A stretch of DNA of 64,000 nt from Portulaca oleracea (Eukaryota > Streptophyta > Magnoliopsida > Caryophyllales > Portulacaceae), in the NCBI GenBank assembly GCA_029582165.1, contig CM055886.1:23994669-24058668 (forward strand), in the 5' to 3' direction. Position numbers and translations under genes: made by a program. Of the stretch, positions 17,266 to 29,440 are shown one piece after another; position 1 is the stretch's first letter, and each line of letters opens with the position of its first letter. A model generated the notes under the pieces. The model worked only from the letters and a program-made list of their open reading frames with translations, was not told the DNA's origin and made no database searches.

Positions 17266-17295
17266 TTTTGGGGGCTTTGAGGGAGTGATTGGGCC
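17266..17295 (+). repeat. 30-bp direct repeat of 11512-11541
   Basis: These 30 bases, from TTTTGGGGGCTTTGAGGGAG to GGGCC, are identical to 11512-11541 upstream of the cysteine protease. The two copies bracket the 5.7-kb AT-rich, Helitron-rich block. Similarity extends a few bases further left with one mismatch. Confidence 0.9.
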
Positions 17296-17528
17296 CCGTT
17301 CCGCACCACAACTTTCTATATTGCATCACAATCCACCACAATCTATCACAACCCACCACAATCTACTTTTTTTAATTTAATTTATCTTTTTATTAAAAGT
17401 TAAACTTTCCATATTCCATCACAACTTTCTCCAACCCACCACAACTTTTCCCAACCCGCCATAATCCGCCACATTTCCTCTACATCGCACCGCACCGAAC
17501 TGCAGCCAACCGTATAAAAAAACGGGGC
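17291..17528. mobile_element. Tourist-like MITE
   Basis: Inverted ends GGGCCCCGTT and AACGGGGCC enclose CCACCACAATC-type repeats, the same composition (inverted) as the Tourist-type element at 5648-5896. TAA follows the right end, but the left side is not TAA, so the duplication is not confirmed. It interrupts or abuts the 30-bp repeat copy. Confidence 0.5.
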
Positions 17529-17823
17529 CTAATTGGTAAAATATTGTTAAAACAAAATAATATCTTAATGTTTCATAGAATATTATTTTAAAAATATTGA
17601 TCAATCAACGATCCTACAAGATTAATGAATATATAGAAAATGATAAAGATGAAATACTGCTATATTTTAAGGATTAGCTCTCATAAAATAACACAATATC
17701 TTAATTTTCATAAAATATTGTTTCAAAAAGTATTGATAAATTAAAGATCCTAAAAATTAATAAATTATATTACAATGATTTTTTTAAGAAAAATATATTT
17801 AAAATGAAGATGAAGTACTGCTA

Positions 17824-18031
17824 CTCCCTCCGTGCTTCCATATTAATTGGTCAAGTGTCCTTCTTTGACTAAGAAACTCTCATAGCGTATTTTATTAAAA
17901 AATTATAACATCATATTTTTATAATAGGATTTTCCGTAATGAATCTTATGATAGTATTTTCGTATACTAGAACATTTTATATGTTAATGAATTAATAACA
18001 TCAATGGACAATTAATATGAAACGAAGGGAA
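17824..18031. mobile_element. Stowaway MITE, 208 bp
   Basis: Ends CTCCCTCCGTGCTTCCATAT and ATATGAAACGAAGGGAA are imperfect inverses, flanked by TA (17822-17823, 18032-18033). The CTCCCTCCGT terminus is the family signature. Non-coding. Confidence 0.85.
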
Positions 18032-18497
18032 TATATTTTAAGGTTATAATCTTAAAAGATTATAATGTCTAAAAAAGGCTTATAAGCAAGAAATTTCCTT
18101 GAAAACTATTTTTTTTGAAAGTACATTAAAGACAGTAATGGACTAATGGTCAAGCATTGGCAGCATGGAACATGGCAGAAGGTGTGTCTATTGTCTATGG
18201 ATCGGTTAACCGGATATTCGGATAATGAAAATCATGATTTGTATATGATCCGAAAATTGCAATTGACCGAATTTTCGGATAATAAAATTGGCGATTCGTA
18301 TCTGATCCAAAACTTTCGAGTCGGATAACCGACGGATTACAAAACATTCACACAATCATAATTATTGTATTTCCTATCTTCATGGGTTCAAAGTTGTAAA
18401 AATGATATATTTTGTTCAATTTCTAAGCAAATGAGTAACGAGTACTAGTTTACCACAAAAAAGTAAGGTTTCATGGATTCAAAGTTGTAAATTAATT

Positions 18498-19313
18498 ATT
18501 ATGAGTAAGGAATCGTTATGGGTAAGATGGGTCAAACATTTATACTTGAGGAAACAATCTATATGGGATTTTGAAGTCAAGTAAAATGTAAGCTGGTATT
18601 GGCGACGTTTACTGGGTGTTCGTGATAATCTTAAGGCTCTCTTTCAGGACCTTCATGCGAGGAACGGGAGATACAGTACCAAAGCTGACTATCATTTACT
18701 AAAATTCCATCATAAGGAAGTGGAGTGGCATTCTCTTGTATGGCACAAGAGATATGTTCTTAAATTCTCCATTATTTTCTGGTTGTGTTTGCAAAAGAGG
18801 CCGATAAGGCGATAACCCTTGACAGGGTTAAAAAGTTTGGGACATCTCTTGCTAATAGATGTTTTCTATGCAAAGATTCTGAAGAAAAAAAAATACACCT
18901 TCTATTTCACTACTCATACACTCAGCAAGTCTGTTCTGAAGTGTATTTACAGTTGAATGTGCAGAAACCAATTTGGAGGGATTGTGTGCTGCTGTCAGAT
19001 GGAATGAACAAGTCTCAGAGGAAATTGGCATGCTCTTGTCGCTGCTGCTATCATTTATTACATCTAGTTTGAGCGTAATCGTCGAGTCAATCATGATTTG
19101 GAACGAGATTACAAAAGTGTGGTGATAGTAATCTCCCAAGATGTTTTTATTAAGCTCAATTGAGCTTCTGGTTTTGAGTTGTTTTTGGTTGCTTTCTTCG
19201 TTTTGGTGCTGATTAGTGTTCTTCTTGATAGGGGATTGACATGTCTTCCCCTTTGTAGCTTGGATTTTATCATGTTTTGTAATGGAAAATTCTCATTGCT
19301 TTTTCCCCCAAAA
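18498..19313 (+). mobile_element. 5'-truncated LINE, 816 bp, with 17-bp TSD
   Basis: The TSD AAAGTTGTAAATTAATT is perfect at 18481-18497 and 19314-19330. The 3' end runs into CCCCC plus A-run. The content is the C-terminal zinc-binding (zf-RVT) region of an L1-type reverse transcriptase: NGRYSTKADYHLL, then WHKRYVLKFSIIFWLCLQKR and CFLCKDSEEKKIHLLFHYSY with the CxxC...H pattern, broken by stops and frameshifts. The 5' part was never copied, as usual for target-primed reverse transcription. It landed inside an older element whose GGATAACCGA-type words lie on both sides. Confidence 0.9.
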
Positions 19314-19330
19314 AAAGTTGTAAATTAATT

Positions 19331-20882
19331 GTTGTTGGATTTTAAGATAACCGATCGGTTATCAGAAACTTTCAACCTTCGATCCATATTTGGTATCCGA
19401 TCCGTGATCCATAAAAAAATTGGATTGGTTAACCAATCTGCAAACTTCAAAAATTATCCGCTAATTAAACGGATCAGATATTTAGATATTTCGATCGAAT
19501 TATGGATTTTTTGGTCACCATACATGGGAAGCACTTGCTTATGTGACATGTAAGGGAGTTCTTTCAGTAGCAAGGGAATTGAAAGGGTGGGAGTCGCACC
19601 CATATTCCCACATTTGTCATGGAGAATGGGTTTATGACAGCCTTTAATTTTCTTTTTATTATTTTAGAGCGAAATAGGTAGAGAAGGACATAGTAAACGG
19701 AGAAAGAGGAGAGAGAAAGGAAGAAAAAAGTAGTAATGTCTCACAATTACTCCCAATATTTTTACGCTCTAGTGTAAGACACTTATAATACTCTCATTAT
19801 TTTTTCCATAATACTTCCATTATTTTTACACTCTATTGGTAATGTTCTTAATTGGATAGAGCTCATATGAAGAGTGTTGCTCATCTTGTCAAACATTGGA
19901 CTACAACACACAAGTTGAAAAATAATATATCTAAACAAAAGATATTTATCTTAAACTAAATTAACCTCAGTAAAACTGTTTCCAATGATGAGTTTGAATT
20001 TGATCTATTACCGACATAACATGAGATGAGAATAAAATGAGGTTGTGCGTAAGGATGGAAATTGATACCATCACATGGGTGGATAATACCCATTAGTGAT
20101 ACGTTATCCATAACTTAGGCCATGTTCGGTAAAAGAATGGATTTAGTAGCAGATAGATGTTTGTTTAGCGGATACATGTTGCACATTAGTGGATAGTTGA
20201 TAGTTTTTAATGTAATTGTTTGTGAAGATTGTGTTTGGTAAATTAACGGTAAGATTAGCTTGATGAATGTAAAATTACCAAAATGGGTATGATTGTTATA
20301 TTATTTATTAATTTATTAATTTATTTTTCTAGAAAGTCATTAATATTATTGTGATTATTTTTGTTTTGTGAAAGAGATAATCATTGTTGGCCTTCAAGGT
20401 CGAGCTTAAGCACCACAATCACAGCCTGACAGACCACTACAACCACCAACATGTGTAACCTAACCATGGTTAGCATTTGCATATATCCATGAACATCTAC
20501 AAAGACAAACCATAGTTCGTCTTTGCAGACATTCGAAAAAGATGCGAAAACTGTCGAGGACTAAGGTTGCTCTTCCCCTGTTTTACGTCACAATAGGGGC
20601 CAAAATTCGAACCCAGAACCACCCCTCTTCCTTTGTTTTCGGGTCTGCCTTCAACTGAACACAATTCAACTTGGCTACCATATCCGTCGATCGTTGCCGT
20701 AATCTACGGCTGTGACTCTGACATTGCCCCACCAAACCATCAGAGAGAGAGAGGTAGATTAATTGAAAGAAAGACAAAATTAAAAAAAAATGAAATTGAT
20801 ATAGCCATGTCATGTCAGTATTATGGGTCCTCGCTACCTTTTACAATTTGGAACCTTACTGTCATCTATAACAAATTTTAGG
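19331..20882. other. Intergenic, with remnants of older DNA elements
   Basis: GATAACCGATCGGTTATC-like words at 19346-19540 match those at 18200-18330 on the far side of the LINE and are probably one older non-autonomous element split by it. GGCCATGTTCGGTAAA at about 20120 looks like a MITE left end without a matching right end. No gene is recognised. Confidence 0.4.
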
Positions 20883-20894
20883 CTATTTAATAGG

Positions 20895-20974
20895 AGTTAA
20901 TTACATTTACCCTACCTGACATATACGGAAAAAATTATTACCACATAAGTCAGGCAGGGTAAATGTAATTAATT
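20895..20974. mobile_element. 80-bp foldback element with 12-bp direct repeats
   Basis: The element is almost only its inverted repeat: about 28 bp at each end (TTAATTACATTTACCCT and its inverse) around a short AT-rich loop. It is flanked by identical 12-bp repeats CTATTTAATAGG (20883-20894 and 20975-20986). A 9-12 bp duplication suggests a tiny MULE derivative. Confidence 0.75.
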
Positions 20975-21038
20975 CTATTTAATAGGGTAAATAACCCAAA
21001 CATAAAAATAAAAAAGCAATTGGTGTAAGGATATACTG

Positions 21039-21070
21039 AGCCCAGTGAGTAAGGCATAGCCCAGGGCCCA
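21039..21070 (-). promoter_or_regulatory. Site II-like promoter motifs upstream of RNA helicase
   Basis: Three TGGGCC/TGGGCT-type words lie close together on the minus strand (21039-21044, 21058-21063, 21064-21070), about 280-310 bp upstream of the helicase ATG. Site II elements bound by TCP factors are enriched in plant promoters of ribosomal and ribosome-biogenesis genes, which fits the gene. This is a motif match only. Confidence 0.45.
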
Positions 21071-21348
21071 GTCATTTAAACACACGACGCCGTTTAATAG
21101 GGAATAAAGAAAAAGGGAAAAACTATCGGGGGATCGTCTTCAACCTGGCGCCGCAAGTCACTCAACTAGAACTACAAGGTCGTTCACCGCCTGCTGGACA
21201 TCAGAGTCCCTTAACTTTAAACTCTGTACTCCTCAGTCTCAAATCACCAGCCTCTTCTGCCTTACTTCACCATCGCCCACCCTTCACTCACACCATTCCT
21301 GTTTCACTCTCTCAGATTTTACTCTTTCTTCGTATAACTTTTTTTACA

Positions 21349-24300
21349 ATGGAGGATAGTTCCTTTTTATTTGCTGGCATCAAATTTGATAGGAAGAAGT
21401 TTGCCAAAGACTTCGACAGGTTCAAGGTATCATTCATGCCCCTTCCTAATTTACCCTTTTTTTGTTATTTGTATCTGCTTCATTGCATTGTTTAGGGAAC
21501 CCGAATCGGATGTGTGATTGAGCTTTGAGTATTGAAAGCAGGTTCAGTATGCCACTCTTGTTTGTTATGTCTTGTGCAATTATGTTTTCTGAATTTAAAA
21601 TATGGATATTCAAGTGGGAAAAATATGGAATTTATCAATTTAATGTTTTCCTATTACTGGGCTTAATTTGAAGGATAATTATCCGGTGAATTAACTGATT
21701 GGACCGCATAGGTGCGCTGTTTGAGCATGTCTTTTTCTGTACTTCATGCTCATGTTCTGCTGCTGTAGGTGGCTTTCCATCTCTAGCTTTGAAAATATTG
21801 AGTACAAGATGATCATTGAATCTTGGGAATTTTTTTGTATATACCGCTAATATGTTCATTTAATTGTTCATGTTTGTCTTATTTCTTTAGGCTTGAATAA
21901 AGTTTGAGAATTTCTAGGTATACTAGGAATTGTGCTATTTTTCTTGGTGATTATGAACTTTCTTGGGTTGCTGACTAACTGGATCTCGAAATGATCATAT
22001 GCTACATAATGTCTGATGAAAGACATGTGGCTGAAAATAGTCATCATATTGGAATTAGGAGGTTGAGATCATGGATGATATGAGAACATTGTGCATGTTG
22101 ATTGTATATGATTAGTACATGGGTGATTAGGTATAACCGTATAAATCTATAGTTTCAGCTCTTAGTTGCTATAATGTTTGAGCTACCGCAACTTTTATGA
22201 GACTGATGTTTTGGATTCTACTTTATCAACATAGCCTTGATGTGGTACCAAGTTAAAGAATATTTGAATTGAGGCTGAAAAGTGAAAATTGCTACGCACA
22301 TATTTTTTTTGTGACGTTATTTATGTGTGTTTATGCATGGCAACATCCCCTTGGTGTCGTATTGGTGTATCTTTTAATTGCTTATAAAAATAATAATGCT
22401 TGCTTTATATCAGTGCTTCATTAGTGTTGTTTACTTATTTCTGTAATCTTCTGTCACTTTTACGTAGGTGAAAAAAGAAAACAAAGATTCAGAATTGAAA
22501 GTAAGCTTTCTTGAAAATGTTAACTCTGAACAAGAAGAAAACAAACTTTCCAAGAAGAGAAAACGAAAGGGGGTAAATAGTGGTAAGATTAGTTTCTGGC
22601 AAGCATGGTGATATTAGTTTTAATTATTCTTGGTTTTTAAACTTTTAATAAACTTGTTATTATTGCTCCATTGTTCCAGGATCAGTGGAGGGATTCAGTG
22701 TCTTTAAGGGTTCAAATCCAACAAATGAGACTGAACAAAATGATTTGCCGGAGGATGAACCTTCTGAAAGGAAGAAGGAGGTTTTTCGGCAACTTGAGGT
22801 TCAAGCACAATTTCTAATTACGTGATCTCTTTGTCATTCTGCTTTTCACCTGTGCTGATTTTGAAGCACTGGGCTTTGATGTTTGATTGTTAATTTAATG
22901 CCATGATTCTGTGATTGTCAGCGGGATAACATTTTGCGGAAAAAGTATGGTATTCATGTCTCTGGGAGTAATGTTCCATCTCCTCTACAAAGTTTTGACG
23001 AACTGAAAACAAGGTGAAGCTCCCTTTTGTAGCCTATGATACAAGTGCCACATGCCCCCCCCCCCCTTCTCAAGCTCTGATTTATTCCTGCTTTAAGTAT
23101 CTTTAGCAGCCTGTTTCTATTTAATTAGGAACTACTTCTATTTTTCTTGTTTTAGATAAAAATACTTGGTAAGGTTAGATGCGGTGTTTGCTTTCGTTGT
23201 CTTGTATTCTTGTACAGTTATGCTGGGCTTGATATTTCTGCTGTGCTGCTTTTTTTTTTTTTTTTTGGGGGGGGGGGGGGGGAATTTTGTTGAATGTATT
23301 AGTACCCAACCCATTCCACTTTTCTCTCCAAACAAGCCCTAAAGTTAACACTGATGACTTAGTACATGGTAACCAGAATAGTTGGTTGTGTCCCTTTGGG
23401 AGTATAAAGGTGAATTGTTAGTTCATTCCACAAATAATTGGATAATAATCTAGCCATGCAATAGTAATGGTGGTATATAGGGGTTTAGTTTAGATATGAA
23501 GAGGTGAGTAGTGGGAGACCTGGACTGTGAGTGAGTTGTTTGTTGTCTTTGCCATTAACTGTTCAAGAGGTCTATTCTTGTGGTTGTCATATGAAAAGTG
23601 ACCTAGTATTGTCATTTATTTGTTTTCTCATTCTATTCTTTCATTAGGTCGCCCCCCTACCCCAGGCAATGACCAGAAAAGAGAAATTTGGAAATATGGA
23701 AATATAGGGAAAATGGGGAAGAAAAGCAAAAGAAGAGACCTTCTTTACCGTCTGTTATATTGAAATGTTGATATGGCTCACTATAACTGCATGTCTGACT
23801 TTTGAACAGATACAAATGCAAATCATACCTATTGCGAAACTTTGCTGAACTCGGGTATGTGGAGCCCACCCCCATCCAAAGGCAGGCTATTCCAATCCTC
23901 TTATCTGTATGCCTCCTATTCTTGCCATTCTTTGTAGTCGCGATGCTTTGTGGTCATTTATGTACAACCCCCTCCCCCCCAACTTGATTGCCTGTATGAA
24001 AAGCCTGAATTTTGTAATTTACTGCTTGATGTTGTTAAATTTCCTGAAGGGACGTGAATTCTTTGCGTGTGCTCCTACCGGATCTGGAAAAACTTTGGCA
24101 TTTGTTTGCCCCATATTGATGAAGCTAAAGGTATGCATATGTTTCATTGATAAGCCTAGTACTGAAAAAAAGAGGATTGTCTAATTAATGGTGATGTGAC
24201 TGCTGTGTTCTATTTAGCATGGACTGAAAAATGGTATTCGTGCGGTCATTCTTTGCCCTACACGTGAGCTAGCTGCTCAAACGACTAGAGAATGCAAGAA

Positions 24301-26488
24301 ACTTGCTGAAGGGAAAAAGTTCCATATCAAACTAATGACTAAAGAGCTTGCTAGAAGTGCTGATTTCTCAAAATTGCGATGTGATATACTTGTATCGACG
24401 CCTCTCCGTTTGGAATTTGCAATTCGTAAAAGGAAGCTTGATTTAAGCAAGTAAGTGGTATATTTACGTCATTGTAATTGAGCAGCTTCACCGCCGTGTC
24501 TTTACTGTTATACTATGGATTAGTGCACTGACTCTCTATTCTTGTTACATTTTGCAATCTTGTAAATGACAGTGGTTGACTAATTTTATCCTCCCTAGCA
24601 GTTCCATTTCTTCATTCCTAGATCTCTATTGTTTGTAGTCTACTCCATTGCATTCGTTCCTTATCTTTTCCAAAGCCATTATCATGGCAAAACCTGAATT
24701 TTGCTTTTGCTTGTGAATCCCTTTGTTCCCCAGTTTGCTTGGATGGGTATTGCCATTAATCTCACAATTAGAGATTATAACATGCAAAAGTAACAATGCT
24801 AACTCCCCTTCATGCTAGTTGCCTCCAAAAGAAACTTACTCTCCTTATCCCTAATGCACATCTCAAATTTTCCCAGAACCTTCATTCTGCCTTCACTAGC
24901 CTTTGCAGTCTAAATCCATCCTTTTCCCTTTAGCTGGTCGCTCACTATTAGTATAGCTGTTCATATGCTTCATTTCCATGGCAATTTTCCTTGCTCCCCT
25001 TTTTGCTACTTCAATATTTTTGCCTCTATTTTCCTGTACATTATAAAAATATTTGAGTGCAGAACATATGAATTTAAATTGCCAGGCATTTTTTTTCAGT
25101 GATCCTCAAAATGCCTTGGTTTTGTTGAGCTCTCCAAGTGCCAATAAATTTAAAAACTGCACTTCACAGCTGAACTGTTTTTCTTTTGTGGAAATGGTCG
25201 CTTAAAAATGTCACTGAAGTTGCATTTGAAGAGAAAAAATGCTGTTAACTACAAGCTTGAAAATTGCCATTTTAGTGGCACATTTATTAGAGTCATAAGA
25301 TAAATTAATGGCACATACTCACAGAATTCAGTGGTGAAAGTGACATTTTGAAACGTTTAGTGGCATTTTATTTCAAGAACTTGGTTTTTATTGATTTCCT
25401 TAGAATATGTGATGTCAGCCTTCCATTTGAAATGAGCAAAGTATGTATATGAACCTGTAATGATTGTTACTATCTTTTTACCATGTGCAGGGTTGAATTT
25501 CTTGTTCTTGATGAATCAGACAAGCTGTTTGAGCTTGGTTTTGTGGAGCAGATTGATTTTGTAGTCAAAGCATGCTCAAATCCCTCAGTAGTACGTTCAT
25601 TGTTTAGCGCTACATTACCTGATACTGTTGAGGACCTCGCACGCACATTGATGCATGATGCAGTTAGGATTATTGTCGGCAGAAAGTATGTATAAGTTTC
25701 TAATTTTGTTTCAAAGGCATATTTGAGAATTATTTTCCCTTTATCTGATATTTTTGCTTTGCCCTAGGCTTGAAAAAATGCATTATTGCTATTTGCACCA
25801 GATTAACAAGCTGGCTTTTCTTAGCAAGGACTGAGTAGCCGTGGCTTGCTAAGATTTTATTAGTTCAAGCTATGGGTGACCTCAATTGATCACATTCAAA
25901 TTATCGCGTTCTCTCTACATTTGTGTATTTTGGGGGACTTAGGGGTTGGGGGCAGCTGACAAATCTTGACGACTAGGAGTGGGTTAACATCTGGCTAAAG
26001 GCATTGTTCCTCAGCAAGGTTCAACCATTTTCTGTTAAATCTTATGTTGTACACCAGGCCCAGCTTATCTTTCTTATTTAGTTAGCATCAGAAGAATTAT
26101 TTAGTCACTGTGGAATTATTTAGTTATGCATTTGCTTTTCTGGTTTGGGTATTTTTCATGGATGTCTCTCTTGCTGTCTATCTCCTTGGTCTCTGACCTA
26201 CTTAAACACCCCCCCCCCCCACCCCCACCCCACCCCACCCCACCCTACCCCCACTGTGCAGTCTCAATCACCCCCTCTGCCAAAGAGAGGATATGTGTTA
26301 CTTGGTTAGTTTTTAGACTGATTATAGTTGTACGACATGATTTGTTGGGGTATTTGAAAAGAAAGGAACCAAAGGGCTTGTGAGGTGGTTGAGACTCCTC
26401 TTCTGAGGTTAAAAGATGACGCCTTCAAGACTGTACTTACGTGATATGGGCGATTTTGTGAATAGCCTTTCTTTTTTGCGTGCTTAAT

Positions 26489-26546
<58 letters not shown>

Positions 26547-28975
26547 TGAAGCACACACACACACGCACACTATGTCCTATCAAAAAAGAAAGATAGGATA
26601 TCTGATAATTGTGTTCACTTCTGTTAGGAATACGGCATCTCAATCAATAAAGCAAAAATTAGTCTTTGCTGGAAGTGAAGAAGGGAAGCTTATTGCTCTT
26701 CGTCAGAATTTTGCTGAGGTAAGCTTTTTTCAAGGCATTGTGAGTTATGTTGAATTTGTTTTTGGATGTCCGAGTATGTATATGCCTTAGATTAATAGAG
26801 TATAAGCTGTTCAACTTTTTTTTTTTTTGGTCTCAAATTTTGTCTCTCATGACCGGCTAGTCACCATACCGTCATATATGTAAATGATACTGCGTGATTC
26901 AGCAGTTAGAACTCTAGCTGTTTGAGCCGGGAATGCTCCAATTGTGGATGAATGGATGTGGTTGGCACTTAACCTAGTGTCAGTGGGCTGAAATAGGGCC
27001 TTTGGTCCTCTTTCTAAATTATGGGGAAATCAGTGTTTTTTTTTGGGTGCAGAAACATTAGTCGATTTGCCAAATGCCAAGCATACCTTTCAAATAATAT
27101 GATTTAATATTAATTTTATTGGTCTGATGATTGTCTGTAGCTTATTTGTAAGCATTAATGTTTGTTCCTCTTTTGACATTTTTCTTCGTTGTGTTCAGAG
27201 TTTGGACCCGCCAGTGTTGATCTTTGTGCAAAGCAGAGAACGGGCTACAGAGCTCTATAAAGAACTGGTGCTTACTGATATCAGGGTTGATGTCATCCAT
27301 TCTCATTTGCCCGAAGCACAGGTAGTCTCTTATTCTAGGAGCCGCTGGCATCTAATTTTTGACCCTCTAAAACCTGATGGAAACTAAATTTCAGATAGAC
27401 TGTTTTGTTTTTTATGGACCATATTATTGTCATAGCGGGTCTATAGTATTCTTTCTGCTTTTGGTAAGTCTTAATTTTTCTCTAATGGTTACCCTGTCTC
27501 TCTTTGGTAATTTACAGCGAGAGAACGCAATCAATGATTTTAGGGCTGGTAAAACCTGGGTTTTGATAGCTACTGATGTTGCTGCTCGAGGTTTGGACTT
27601 CAAAGGTCTGAACTGTGTGATCAATTATGATTTTCCAGACTCTGCTTCGACTTACATTCATAGAATTGGTGAGTAGCTCAATTGCACGGTCTGATTTTGC
27701 CTACTTAACAGCACGTGGTGGCTTTCCTGTTAATAATAAAGATAATCAAGAATCAAGATTTGATGCTATGATTTTCAGTATGTGGTCATGGCTAGGCTTT
27801 TGTGGGTGTGTTGCTGATTTCAACATGAAATTAGCATCCTCTTTTGGTTTTCTTTACGAAGAGCGTAGTGCTTTAGTGGCATGATATGTGCTTTATCCTC
27901 CCCACCATGGTTCAAATTCTAGAGGCCAAAGTTTCGTTGGTGAATATTGATGTATTGTGATGCTCTTGGACACTCCTTGCTGTCCATCTTTGGACCTGAA
28001 CCCTAAGTAACCTCATCGAACCTATTGTTCGTTTAATCTCCATTATAGGCCATGCCTTTAGTGGTCTGCCTCAGACTCGATTAAACCAGCCCTATCCAGT
28101 GGCTACATCAATTATCAAAGTTAAAGCCGCTGCCTTTACTTAAGGAGAGTTTGGCCTCTCATAATTTTATCTTGGCTCCACAGGGACCCATAACCTACCT
28201 ACCCTGACATGTTATGCTATGGAGCTCAAAGTCATCTGGCCCCAAAATGATTTGATGCAGCTCACTGCTGTCCAACATAATGTAAACACTTACTTTTTCA
28301 CTGACCTGACCTGGCCATTGGGCAGTTGTCAAATTTTGAACTTTGATTATAATTAATTGTAAAAGCCTAGATCATGAAATTTCTCTGTGAAAAGTCTGTG
28401 TTTCGTTCTATTTAGAAGTGCTTGCTAAACACACTCCAATCTCCATAATGTGGATTGCTGAAAAATGACCTTTTTTGTTTTCTTCAGCTTAGATTGTAGT
28501 GGAGTAAAGCAAAATGCCTCTCTAAATCTCCTTTTCCATGGAGAAGTAGTGAGCATTATTAAAATCTTGGGTTGATAATATCCAATCTTTCTGAATCTTT
28601 TTAACTCACAGGTAAGACTGCTATATTAGATTCCCCGACAGGCCAGGGTTTTTGGGGAGTATTGGGGAAAGACACATTATCTCCTACTTTTTTATGTTTT
28701 GCTATGTCAAATATTGTTTGTTGTAAGCAGCGTGGTTCATTTCACCACATATGTGTGGATGTGTTGCAGGGAGATCTGGTAGAGCTGGGAGGGAAGGGGA
28801 AGCTATAACCTTCTACACAGAGGAAGATATACCTTATTTGCGCAACATAGCAAATGTTATGACACAGTCTGGTTGTGAAGTTCCTTCCTGGATAATGTCT
28901 ATCCCCAAAGCCAAGTGGAAGAAACACAACCCACAGAGGGATTCTATCGCAGTCGGTCCAAGAGATGATGAATGA
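21349..28975 (+). CDS. RH57: DEAD-box RNA helicase, ROK1/DDX52/RH57 type
   Basis: There are twelve exons: 21349-21426, 22468-22582, 22680-22798, 22922-23013, 23810-23906, 24050-24130, 24218-24450, 25491-25685, 26628-26718, 27199-27321, 27518-27668, 28770-28975. All introns are GT-AG; the coding length is 1581 nt, 526 residues, near the plant RH57 size (about 540). It starts [20 protein letters not shown], then a Lys-rich nuclear-type stretch ([10 protein letters not shown]). Helicase motifs in order: Q motif ([14 protein letters not shown]), I APTGSGKT, Ia PTREL, Ib [59 protein letters not shown] in place of DEAD is a known feature of this subfamily (seen also in DDX52), not damage. ROK1 acts in the nucleolus on pre-rRNA for 40S subunit assembly. 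The ATG at 21349 is the only plausible start. The gene looks intact despite repeat-rich introns. Confidence 0.95.
23250..23282. repeat. T17-G16 double homopolymer
   Basis: Seventeen T directly followed by sixteen G in intron 4 of the helicase gene. On the minus strand this is a C run followed by an A run, resembling the tail of the LINE at 18498-19313. A related tract is at 9763-9797. Confidence 0.9.
26330..26590 (+). repeat. Repeat shared by two gene introns, plus (CA)n
   Basis: GGAACCAAAGGG followed by GAGACTCCTCT recurs in near-identical order at about 8592-8633 inside the cysteine protease gene (intron 2). Here it is followed by a CA microsatellite (26490-26542) in helicase intron 8. The shared segment looks like a worn retroposon 3' region. 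Its strand and family are not certain. Confidence 0.45.
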
Positions 28976-29440
28976 TGGACATAAATCTGAAACCGATCAA
29001 AGCCTGCAATGCTCCTTTTCTGTATTCTAAAATGCATGTTTGCCCCACTAATTTTTTTTAATCTAAAATTGTCCATCACAATTTTGTAGTAATTGCTCGT
29101 TAAGTAGTAGTAGTAGTAGTATTACAATATAATCAAGTACTAGCAGCCCTTCTTTCAAGGGATTGTAGATCATTTATGTTCAAAATTATGTGAATGTTAG
29201 CTTCATAGCTTCTGTATTAGTTATGATCTTAGAAGTCAGAACAGTGGAAGTGTATACTGGGTTAAATGAGATAAGCTTCTGTTTAAATGGACCCCTTTTT
29301 GGCGATGAACATGATGATATAGTTGAATTTTGGGGTGTCCGCGCCCCACGTACCCATGCAAATGCTAGATTGATGAATTACAACAAATGTTGAGAGAATG
29401 CTAAAATGCCTCAACATTGGCAGTGATGGTCCAAAAAATA
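28976..29440. other. Helicase 3' UTR and spacer
   Basis: The first 100-150 bp are the probable 3' UTR of the helicase gene. A short (AGT)n lies near 29105. The rest shows no gene; the start of the following LINE cannot be placed exactly. Confidence 0.5.

Noticed and set aside
17291..17531. Confirmed Tourist TSD for the MITE at 17291
   Set aside because: TAA is present only on the right side; the left side reads TTG, so the duplication cannot be claimed.
27900..27930. GGTTCAAATTC, a possible tRNA B box
   Set aside because: No A box, no cloverleaf and no acceptor stem around it.
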